From NCBI GenBank assembly GCA_017312345.1, contig BLAA01000001.1:1612001-1676000 (forward strand): a stretch of DNA of 64,000 bases. Reading direction: 5' to 3'. The notes beneath the pieces are model-generated. The model saw only the letters and a program-made list of their open reading frames with translations, did no database searches and was not told the DNA's origin. Below are positions 1 through 7,045 of the stretch, piece after piece. How positions within the stretch are numbered: the first letter of the stretch is position 1; each line of letters begins with the position of its first letter. The stretch comes from Candidatus Denitrolinea symbiosum. GTDB taxonomy: Bacteria > Chloroflexota > Anaerolineae > Anaerolineales > Villigracilaceae. Made by a program: the position numbers and the translations under genes.

Positions 1-937
1 CAGCGCGCATTTCATGCAATATAATATCAATGACTTTTATCCAAGCCCCAATTGCAGGCGCGTAGAATTCATCCTGTATGAAATTTCTTAATTGCGAGAT
101 TAATTTTGGGGATCCAATCTGTTCGAGTTTTTGAATCGCTCCGTCTGTTGCTGCTGTAAGATGACGTGAGATAACCTCTCTGTTGTAGTTAAAATCTGGT
201 TCTAACTCAAACACATCAGCTCGCCCCCTACAAAGTTCTTTTATTTTTTGTGGCGTGTAATGAGGAGGCAACGCCATGATTCCTTTGAGTTTGTGCTGCA
301 TTGGTTCCAGCCAGCCAAGAATATGTTGAATCTCCTGTTCTTGCTCAGTGGTTGGAAATGGAGGACAATCTATAAGCGCCAGCGTTTGTTGGTAGCCCAA
401 CCTGGCGCTCAAATTAGTCAGTTCTTCAATTTGTCCCTGAACATCACTAGTGGGAGATGGATAAAGATCTTCAAACGGAATAGCGTATAGCGATTGGGAA
501 AATTCCTGGGGAAGGCCGTCCAGCCAACGCATGAATGCCCGATGACCGTGGAACTTCTCCACTGACCAACGTAGAAATTCCAGTTGGGTTTGCGAAAGCA
601 GGGAGATTTTGGCAGGCGCTTCGATTAAATTCTGCCGCAGAGTCAAGGATGCCCGACTCAGAATTCGATGTAATATATTCCCTTCGGGGGCGTCTTGCTT
701 AACGAGGCTGTCGTCCTCAATTACTAGCGCGATCCCTTCCATTTTTCTTCGCAGGGCATCCAGCGCGGTGGATTTTCCGCTTTGATAGGCGCCAAGCAAG
801 ATGCACCATCTCGCGCGGGTCTCGAGAAGATTTTGAACGGCATGAGGCAGATAACATTCGTCCCACCAACGCTCATTGTCTTCAGGCAGGCGCAAGTTAG
901 GCGGATCAAAGGGCCAGCGTGATACTGTCAAATGCAA
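1..937 (-). CDS. P-loop NTPase, 3' end outside window
   Basis: The reading frame stays open for 312 codons from a TTG at 937 to the window edge, so the C-terminus is missing. A Walker A motif, GAYQSGKST, lies at residues 49-57, and a hydrophobic strand ending in Asp (LALID, about 186-190) is a plausible Walker B. No signal peptide or membrane segment is seen. The TTG was chosen because AAGGAG lies 8 bases upstream; no ATG fits in frame before the Walker motif. The start overlaps the end of the membrane NTPase gene upstream by 10 bases, which implies translational coupling. The DNA is AT-richer than most of the window. An AAA/STAND-like ATPase is likely, but the family and substrate are not recognised. 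Confidence 0.75.
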   Translation of the reverse strand, partial: MHLTVSRWPFDPPNLRLPEDNERWWDECYLPHAVQNLLETRARWCILLGAYQSGKSTALDALRRKMEGIALVIEDDSLVKQDAPEGNILHRILSRASLTLRQNLIEAPAKISLLSQTQLEFLRWSVEKFHGHRAFMRWLDGLPQEFSQSLYAIPFEDLYPSPTSDVQGQIEELTNLSARLGYQQTLALIDCPPFPTTEQEQEIQHILGWLEPMQHKLKGIMALPPHYTPQKIKELCRGRADVFELEPDFNYNREVISRHLTAATDGAIQKLEQIGSPKLISQLRNFIQDEFYAPAIGAWIKVIDIILHEMRA

Positions 938-3138
938 TCTGTTGTCTCCTTTACATTCTCGATATCTTTTTTTGTCACATGTAATGTTTGTTTTGTCTCT
1001 ACAAGCGTGTTCCATAGGCGGATGAAACAGCGCGGGTTCTTTTGGGAGGCGTTTAACAAAGCATCCAATAGTTCGGGGTCGTCGAAGAGAATACCTTCTT
1101 TTCTTTTGTTATACACCTTTTCCCAGCGCCAATGAGCCCAATCTTTTAGTTGTTGCTTATCCCATTTTAGTTCAAAAATTCTCGCTCTGTCATGTTTTTT
1201 CTCTTGAGGATATTTTTGGGCTGCGCGGAATGTCACAGTATAGAATCCAATATCCGACCAAGAAGGCTCGCTTGAAAGGATAGTTTCGGCATACCAATTC
1301 CAGCTAAATTTGTTTTCAGCGTCAAAGATAATGTAAGCCGATTTGTCGAAATCGAGCGATTGAATACAGGTCGCGAGCGCGAACATCCACTGCCGATCGC
1401 TCCAGGCGTAGGGCATTGCTTCGTTGACAGAATCCAGTAGCATGTGAAGGTGGGTTTTTGCTTCAGCTTCCCAGATTCTCCGTATATCAGCGCTCTTTGC
1501 TTTATCCAGCCATTTCCACAGACTTGTATTTAACGCGTATCCAAGACGGCCGCTAACAAGATCCTTGCCCAGTTTTACAACCAGAGTTTGCCCAAGTAAC
1601 TTACGTTGTTCGCCGTTCAAGAGAATGAGGAAGGATGGCAATCGTTCCACAAAATTCAGCAGTTGCCGCGCCAGAACGCTATGAATTTCTTCCATCGTAG
1701 GCGTTCCAGAAAGATAGCAGGCAAAGGTCTGGGGCGTGCCAAGAAGACGAGGGTAATAATTTCCCAGGGCTTTAGCAAGCGCTGTTTTTCCGCTCCCTGT
1801 TTCGCCGCTCACCAGAATCGCTCCGCGCGCAGTTTTTAATGTGTTTATTAGTGGATGTTCTGACCAAAACAGTGCGTCATTTTCTGCGAATAGCAGGCTT
1901 TCGTCGTCTTCTGCTTTTTCAAATGGAAAAGGATTTTCTTTTGGAAAACGTTTTTCTTTAGAATCCTCATCATCAACTAGGCTATCATCAACTAGGAATG
2001 CGAACTGTGGGAAATTGCTTTCGGGCGGAAAATTTGGCTCTCTAGTTTGGGTTGGAATTCGGGTCTCTTTTATTACTTGCTTGACAGATTCTAATGCGTC
2101 GCGAGTAGTTGTATCCTTTATCTTATCTAGAGGAAACTCTCGAAGTTGGATCTCCAAAGCCCGACGGTCTTTAGGGGCGTTTTCTGCTAAATAGCGTAAA
2201 GTGCCAGCATACTCATCCAGCCAGCCTTCGAAGGCGGATTGGTTAGGAATATTATCCAAGTCTCCGTCTGTAATTTTCAGGAGGGTTTGAATAGTTGATA
2301 GATCTTCTTTAACATAGTTTTGCATATTGCCTTGTTCTAAACTTTTCAAGAAATTTCGAGCGGCAATGGGTTGCCCTCGTTTTATACGGTTGCGGATTTC
2401 CTGGATAGTTGATTTCGCTGCCTCTTGTTTGGTTTCTTCTTCCAACTTTTGGCGCCCGCGCTCTTGATAGAAGAAAGCCGCTACTGAAAGAAATAGTGTC
2501 GTAAGTGGAAATAAAGGGATCTGACTCCCACCGCCTCCGTAACGTAATATGACTGCACGGAGCATCCCCTCAGGTGCAAGCGAGAAGGAACCGACTTCTT
2601 TTTCAACCGGACTTTTCTGATAAATAATTATCTGAGTCTCGTGGGCGCCAATACCTTTGACCACATGCGCGCTGGCGATTTGGATGACGCGAGTCTCTTG
2701 TGTCGCTGCGCCGAACTGGAGCTCTATTTTTTGAGAATTTTCTAAATTGATCGGAGAGATGACTACTAATTGGGGCGGGATCGTCATTTCTAATGAGATC
2801 ACCTCAGGCGCAACGCTGCTCTGGCGCAGAGTGAATTGAACCTCAATGAATTCTTTATCTCCTGGAACGACCTTGGGTCCCCATATTTCCAAATAGCGAT
2901 TACTGTCTATTTCAACTGAATTTCGAAAATATCTCGAATTTTCAGTAGGCCAAATTATTGCTGCGCATATTATCCAGGCGATGGTCGCGATGAACATGGT
3001 TCCTGAGAAAATCAGAAGAAATGCAGAAAAAACCTTTTCCGCTTTTACACGGATAGCTTGCCAATCCTGCTTTTCGATTTCTTCGCTCTGATCTTTGCTA
3101 ACAGGATGAACATAGCTGCTTGGGTTGGTATTGCCCAT
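928..3138 (-). CDS. Membrane-anchored P-loop NTPase
   Basis: A 736-residue protein with a cytoplasmic N-tail, a membrane segment at about 38-63, an extracytoplasmic beta-rich region of some 140 residues, a second membrane segment at about 207-224, then a helical linker and a C-terminal NTPase domain. The Walker A motif is GETGSGKTA (445-453) and a Walker B-like strand is AYIIFDAEN (601-609). The start was placed at 3138, which has GAGGA just upstream; an earlier in-frame ATG at 3186 overlaps the predicted -10 box and cannot be in the transcript. The gene is first of a two-gene unit with the adjacent soluble NTPase. The family was not recognised; the pair could be a defence or stress module, but that is only inference from paired NTPases on AT-richer DNA. 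Confidence 0.75.
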   Translation of the reverse strand: MGNTNPSSYVHPVSKDQSEEIEKQDWQAIRVKAEKVFSAFLLIFSGTMFIATIAWIICAAIIWPTENSRYFRNSVEIDSNRYLEIWGPKVVPGDKEFIEVQFTLRQSSVAPEVISLEMTIPPQLVVISPINLENSQKIELQFGAATQETRVIQIASAHVVKGIGAHETQIIIYQKSPVEKEVGSFSLAPEGMLRAVILRYGGGGSQIPLFPLTTLFLSVAAFFYQERGRQKLEEETKQEAAKSTIQEIRNRIKRGQPIAARNFLKSLEQGNMQNYVKEDLSTIQTLLKITDGDLDNIPNQSAFEGWLDEYAGTLRYLAENAPKDRRALEIQLREFPLDKIKDTTTRDALESVKQVIKETRIPTQTREPNFPPESNFPQFAFLVDDSLVDDEDSKEKRFPKENPFPFEKAEDDESLLFAENDALFWSEHPLINTLKTARGAILVSGETGSGKTALAKALGNYYPRLLGTPQTFACYLSGTPTMEEIHSVLARQLLNFVERLPSFLILLNGEQRKLLGQTLVVKLGKDLVSGRLGYALNTSLWKWLDKAKSADIRRIWEAEAKTHLHMLLDSVNEAMPYAWSDRQWMFALATCIQSLDFDKSAYIIFDAENKFSWNWYAETILSSEPSWSDIGFYTVTFRAAQKYPQEKKHDRARIFELKWDKQQLKDWAHWRWEKVYNKRKEGILFDDPELLDALLNASQKNPRCFIRLWNTLVETKQTLHVTKKDIENVKETTDCI

Positions 3139-3184
3139 GGTTTCCTCATTTGCGCAACATGTTGATTTTGGATCGCCTGCCCGC

Positions 3185-3213
3185 ATTGTATCAATCCGTT
3201 TACGAATTTACAA
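3185..3213 (-). promoter_or_regulatory. Sigma70-type promoter of the NTPase pair
   Basis: On the minus strand TTGTAA (3213-3208) is followed after exactly 17 bases by TACAAT (3190-3185). Transcription would start near 3178, about 40 bases before the chosen start codon. Confidence 0.65.
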
Positions 3214-3235
3214 GTATCCGTACCTCGCCAGAAAA

Positions 3236-3343
3236 ATGTTATGGACTATTGCTCTACCAATGGATAAGTTGCTGCGTTTGGAAGGGTTGCGCTTGCTAAA
3301 ATACCAGGATGACCCCGAAGTAGTCCAAAAGATCGTCGTTTGA
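3236..3343 (+). pseudogene. Short forward ORF, possible gene remnant
   Basis: A 35-codon frame ends in DDPEVVQKIVV and stops six bases before a strong forward terminator hairpin. That placement looks like the 3' end of a decayed gene: the frame has no ribosome-binding site and upstream it runs only into antisense of the NTPase gene. The protein was not recognised. It may equally be non-coding. Confidence 0.2.
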
Positions 3344-3349
3344 AAGCAG

Positions 3350-3382
3350 CCTCCCGCCAGGTAAAGGCGGGAGGTTTTCTTT
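3350..3382 (+). terminator. Rho-independent terminator
   Basis: A perfect 9-bp stem (CCTCCCGCC with GGCGGGAGG), a 7-base loop and a TTTTCTTT tail. It is best oriented for forward transcription but also lies just past the end of the emfourin gene on the minus strand. Confidence 0.8.
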
Positions 3383-3386
3383 AAAG

Positions 3387-3692
3387 TCACCCCTCGCGCC
3401 TCTTCCTGCTCTCTTGATTCAGATACTGAACCAGCGCGCTCAGGGACGGGGGCGAGGCCGCGTCGCTGGTGCGGACGGTGTGGATGATGGTCTCGGTCGT
3501 GACGGTGATGTTGTATTGAAACTCGTCGGGGACGGGCCGGGTCACGAGGTTGTCGGGCAGGTCGAAGAAATTCGCCTCGGCCAGGATCTGGCGCAGGGAC
3601 TCCAGTTCCTGTTCGGGCAGGTCGGCGGTGTCGAGGTCGAAGGTGACTTTGCGGCCCATGAAGCCGCCCGTTCGTTCAAAGTGGATGCGCAT
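3387..3692 (-). CDS. Emfourin-type metalloprotease inhibitor
   Basis: A 101-residue soluble protein with no signal peptide. Its beta-rich pattern (an RTGGF start, a central LPEQELESLRQIL helix, then an ITVTTE strand) matches the emfourin family of small inhibitors encoded beside protealysin-like M4 peptidases. The gene lies six bases downstream of the M4 peptidase gene, and its GAGG ribosome-binding site is inside the last codons of the peptidase, so the two are probably made together. By analogy with the Serratia protealysin operon it should bind and block the mature protease. Family assignment rests on sequence style plus context. Confidence 0.75.
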   Translation of the reverse strand: MRIHFERTGGFMGRKVTFDLDTADLPEQELESLRQILAEANFFDLPDNLVTRPVPDEFQYNITVTTETIIHTVRTSDAASPPSLSALVQYLNQESRKRREG

Positions 3693-3698
3693 ACGACC

Positions 3699-4835
3699 TC
3701 ACCCGGCGCGGAGTTGCAATCCGAAGAATCCCAGGACGGCGTTCAGGCATCCGCCGCCTCCCGACCCGCCGACGGCGATCCCGACTTCCGCCCAGCCTTT
3801 TTTCACCGCGGCCTGTTCGAGACCGTTGACGCCGAATAGTTCGCCCGCCGCCTCGAAGGTCAGGTCGGCCGCGTTTTGGAAGTCTGAAGTAGAGCGCAGT
3901 TTGTCGGTCAGCGTCTTGTACCAGATGCGTCCCGTTTTTTCCCAGGCGAAGCCGCCGATCTCCATGGCGGCGATGTAGAAGGCGCGGTTGGGGATGCCGG
4001 AGTTGATGTGGACGCCGCCGTTGTCCTCGAGGGTGTTGACGTAGTCTTTCATGTGCGCGGGCTGCGGGTCTTTGCCCAGCACGGGATCGTCGTAGGCCGT
4101 CCCCGGCGCTTTCATCGAGCGGATGCCGGCCCCGTTGACGTTGGGAGTGAACAGCCCCTCGCCGATGATCCAGTCGGCTTGGGCGGCGGTCTGGCCGCGC
4201 TGCCGCTGTTTGACCAGCGACCCGAACACGTCGGAGAAGGATTCGTTCAGCGCGCCCGATTGGGTGAAGTAGGCCAGGTTGGCCTCGTGTTGGGTGACGC
4301 CGTGCGTCAACTCGTGACCGATCACGTCGAGGCAGGCGGTGAAGCGGTTGAACAGCCGCTCGTTGGCGGGCAGATCCTCGTCGCCGTCGCCGTAGACCAT
4401 TTGCTGGCCGTCCCAAAAGGCGTTGTCGTAGCCCTTTTGGTAGTGGACGGTGGAGTTGAGCGGCAGGCCGTTGTTGTCAATGGAATCCCGCCCATAGGCG
4501 TTGAAGTACAGGTCGTAGGTTAAACCTGAACCGTCGTAGGCTTCGTTCACCGCCGGGTCGGCGGAGGGCGGATCGTCCTCGCCGCGCACTTTGACCCCGG
4601 GCAGTTGCGAGCCGTTCCGGGCGTCGTACACGGTGCGGTGTTTGCCGCCCGCCGCGGACAGGGTTGCCGCCAGGTATGCTTTCAGTTCCCGAAAAGCCCG
4701 CCGCTGGCCGCGGACGCGTTCCGACACGATCAGGGTTTGGACGGCTATGTTGCGTTGGGATGCCGAGCCGTTTCGCGCGATCTCGTGCAGCATATATGGG
4801 GGAATGACGCAAAGGATGGGGGAAGGACAGTCCAT
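3699..4835 (-). CDS. M4 (protealysin-like) zinc metalloprotease
   Basis: A 378-residue thermolysin-family endopeptidase. The zinc site is HELTH (174-178) plus E198 in NESFSD, and the catalytic histidine is H276 in GGVHINSG. The N-terminus is a short propeptide with ILCVIPPYML, the PPxxL-type motif of protealysin-like precursors, instead of the long FTP-PepSY propeptide of secreted thermolysins; no signal peptide is seen, so a cytoplasmic or non-classical location is likely. The C-terminus has a Gly-Ser linker and a short hydrophobic tail. The start at 4835 has GGAG 7 bases upstream; an earlier in-frame ATG lacks such a site. A TATACT -10-like box lies at 4869-4874. It is co-transcribed with the emfourin gene. 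Confidence 0.93.
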   Translation of the reverse strand: MDCPSPILCVIPPYMLHEIARNGSASQRNIAVQTLIVSERVRGQRRAFRELKAYLAATLSAAGGKHRTVYDARNGSQLPGVKVRGEDDPPSADPAVNEAYDGSGLTYDLYFNAYGRDSIDNNGLPLNSTVHYQKGYDNAFWDGQQMVYGDGDEDLPANERLFNRFTACLDVIGHELTHGVTQHEANLAYFTQSGALNESFSDVFGSLVKQRQRGQTAAQADWIIGEGLFTPNVNGAGIRSMKAPGTAYDDPVLGKDPQPAHMKDYVNTLEDNGGVHINSGIPNRAFYIAAMEIGGFAWEKTGRIWYKTLTDKLRSTSDFQNAADLTFEAAGELFGVNGLEQAAVKKGWAEVGIAVGGSGGGGCLNAVLGFFGLQLRAG

Positions 4836-4957
4836 GGTTGCTCCTTTCACGATGGCCTGTTGCATATAGTATACATCCAAAAATATGCGCGGCGGCTTCC
4901 TTTTTACGTTTCCCAGACGGTCGCCGCAGAATGCCTGGCTCGAGGCGCTAAACGCAG

Positions 4958-4986
4958 AAACCCGACTTTTCGATGGAGTCGGGTTT
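4958..4986 (-). terminator. Hairpin terminator after the signalling cluster
   Basis: AAACCCGAC pairs perfectly with GTCGGGTTT across an 11-base loop, 22 bases beyond the stop of the single-domain response regulator. The T-tract is short on either strand, so efficiency is uncertain. Confidence 0.6.
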
Positions 4987-5007
4987 CTTGTGTAATCGTT
5001 GTTAACT

Positions 5008-5388
5008 TTATTCCGGCGCGGGGACGAAGGCTTCCACCCGCGCCCACAACTCGCGGATGTTGATGGGCTTGGACATGTACACGTCGCAGCCGGCCTCGAG
5101 CGCCTTTTCCGCGTCGCCTTTCAGGGCGTTGGCGGTGATGGCGATGATCGGCACGTACGTCAGCGCGTGCTTGGCGCTGGCGCGGAGGCGGCGCGCCACC
5201 TCGTAGCCGTCTATGTCGGGCAGGTTGATGTCGAGCAGGACCAGGTCCACATCCTCGCTTTCAGCCAGGGCGACGCCCGTCAATCCGTTTATGGCCTTCA
5301 ATAATTTATAGCCGCGCGCTTCCAGCGCGCGCTGGACGAGCAGCATATTGTCGGGGTTGTCTTCGATGTATAGAATATGATTTCCCAT
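5008..5388 (-). CDS. Single-domain response regulator (CheY-like)
   Basis: A 126-residue receiver domain with no output domain. The acidic pair E9-D10, phospho-acceptor D53 in LLDINLP, T84 in AITANA and K107 in MSKPI are all present, so it should be phosphorylatable. It starts five bases after the stop of the PLP enzyme-receiver fusion, with GGGAGA upstream, and is the last gene of the long minus-strand signalling block. As a free receiver it probably relays or drains phosphate from the histidine kinase two genes upstream, or acts on a protein partner. Partner identity is inference. Confidence 0.92.
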   Translation of the reverse strand: MGNHILYIEDNPDNMLLVQRALEARGYKLLKAINGLTGVALAESEDVDLVLLDINLPDIDGYEVARRLRASAKHALTYVPIIAITANALKGDAEKALEAGCDVYMSKPINIRELWARVEAFVPAPE

Positions 5389-5392
5389 GGAT

Positions 5393-7045
5393 CTACTCTC
5401 CCTGCTCCGCGCCCTTTTCCGCGATGACCTGGATGACCTGGTCCACGAACTTACGCGTGGGCAGCGAGCCTTTTTGATAGACCGCTTCGATGTGACCGCT
5501 CAGCCGTTCGCGCTCGTCGGCGGTGATGTCCTTCGCGCTGACGACGACCACGGGGATGTCCCGCGTACGCGGGTCGAGTTTGAGTTCCTCCACCAGCCCG
5601 AAGCCGTCCACGCCGGGCATCATCAGGTCGCTGACGATCAGGTCGGGGAGTTTTTGCCGCGCCAGCGCCAGTCCCTCCCAGCCGTCCTGCGCGTGGAAGA
5701 CGCGGTAGGTCTTGCGCGCCTCCAGCAGGCGGCGGATGAGCAGCGCGTCGTCGGGGTTGTCGTCAATCAATAACACAGTGGTGGTCTTTTCGTTCAGGTT
5801 TTCGAGCGCGGCTTGCAGTCCCTCGCGCGGCGCGGGAGACTGGTCTTCGCTCAGGTGGACGTCCACCGCGAACTGTTCGCCCAGCACGTGCTTTTCGACG
5901 GGGAAGGTGTGACCGCTGCAATTGACGACGACGCGCTCGTCCGGGCGGATGGTCCCGTTCTTCAGCAGTTTTTCCAGACCCGCGAACGCGACCGCCGTCG
6001 CAGGCTCCACGGCCATTCCCTCGCTTTTGGCGAGCGACTGCATGGCGGAGTAGGCCTCGTGGTCCGTCACCGATTCCATCACGCCGCCGTATTGACGGGT
6101 GAGCGTCCACAAATAGGTATAGGCTTTGCCCGGGTCGCCGGTGGACAGGATGATGATGCGCGTGTCGGGGATGACCGGCTCGGCGGCGTCCCTGCCCTCT
6201 TTGAAGGCGCGCGCCATCGGCGCGCAGCCCTCGGCCTGGATGATCGCCAGTTTGGGGACGCGGTCGATCAGTCCCATCTGGAGCATTTCTTTGAATCCCT
6301 GATAGACGCCCAGCGGGCCGAGTCCGCCGCTCACGGCCTGGACGTACCAATCGGGGGCTTGCCAGCCGAGTTGTTCGACGATCTCGTAGGCGATGGTCTT
6401 CATCGCTTCTTTGGCGGGGATGGAACTCGCGCCGCGGTCGAGCAGCAGGTTGCGCCGCTGGGCGAACTGCGCGGCGATCTGCTTGGTCTGGTCGTAGTTG
6501 CCGCTGACGCGGATGACCTCCGCGCCGAAGAGCGCGGCCTCGCGCAGTTTTTCCTGCGGGACGAGGCTGGTCATAAAGACCCAGAGTTTGATGCCCGCCC
6601 GCGCGCAGGCGGCCGCGTAGGCCACCGCCGCGTTCCCCGTGGAGGCGATGACCGCCTCGCGGATGCCTTTCTCGCTCATGGCGGCCACCGCCACCGCCGC
6701 CTGCCTGTCTTTGAAAGAGGAGGTCGGGCCGTAGCGTTCGTCCTTGATGAAAACAGAGTCCGCTCCGAGTTGGGGGGCGAAGCGTCCCGATAGCCAGAGG
6801 GGAGTCCCACCGGCGGGGTAGAGGTCGAGGCGGGAGGCGTCTTTGAGCGGGAGGATGTCCTGGTAACGCCACAGGTTGGCGGGACGGTTGGGGAGTCCGC
6901 GCAGCAGTTCGCGTTTGAAGGAGTCGTAGTCGTAGCGAGCGTCGAGCCACTGCGCGCCGCATTGGGCGCAGACGGCTGGGACGAGCGGTTCATAGGGCTG
7001 GCGCGCCCCGCAGAGGTTGCACTCGAGGAATTTCGGAAACGACAT
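5393..7045 (-). CDS. Threonine synthase-like PLP enzyme fused to a receiver domain
   Basis: A 550-residue two-part protein. Residues 9-29 hold a zinc ribbon (C9, C12, C26, C29), as in many class II threonine synthases. Residues about 40-400 are a fold-type II PLP enzyme: SSFKDR with Schiff-base Lys112, STGN (135-138) and a glycine-rich SGGLGP loop (239-244). Residues 422-550 are a complete response-regulator receiver with D428-D429, phospho-acceptor D473 in VSDLMMPG, S503 and K525. ThrC normally converts O-phosphohomoserine to threonine. The start codon overlaps the kinase stop codon (TAATG), so the enzyme is translationally coupled to a histidine kinase. The fusion suggests phosphorylation-controlled catalysis, or a PLP domain used as a ligand sensor. 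Threonine synthase is the best guess; a related beta-replacement or lyase activity is possible. Confidence 0.88.
   Translation of the reverse strand: MSFPKFLECNLCGARQPYEPLVPAVCAQCGAQWLDARYDYDSFKRELLRGLPNRPANLWRYQDILPLKDASRLDLYPAGGTPLWLSGRFAPQLGADSVFIKDERYGPTSSFKDRQAAVAVAAMSEKGIREAVIASTGNAAVAYAAACARAGIKLWVFMTSLVPQEKLREAALFGAEVIRVSGNYDQTKQIAAQFAQRRNLLLDRGASSIPAKEAMKTIAYEIVEQLGWQAPDWYVQAVSGGLGPLGVYQGFKEMLQMGLIDRVPKLAIIQAEGCAPMARAFKEGRDAAEPVIPDTRIIILSTGDPGKAYTYLWTLTRQYGGVMESVTDHEAYSAMQSLAKSEGMAVEPATAVAFAGLEKLLKNGTIRPDERVVVNCSGHTFPVEKHVLGEQFAVDVHLSEDQSPAPREGLQAALENLNEKTTTVLLIDDNPDDALLIRRLLEARKTYRVFHAQDGWEGLALARQKLPDLIVSDLMMPGVDGFGLVEELKLDPRTRDIPVVVVSAKDITADERERLSGHIEAVYQKGSLPTRKFVDQVIQVIAEKGAEQGE

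Noticed and set aside
3139..3186. Upstream ATG at 3186 for the membrane NTPase
   Set aside because: It overlaps the predicted -10 box TACAAT, so it would not be transcribed; the ATG at 3138 has its own ribosome-binding site.
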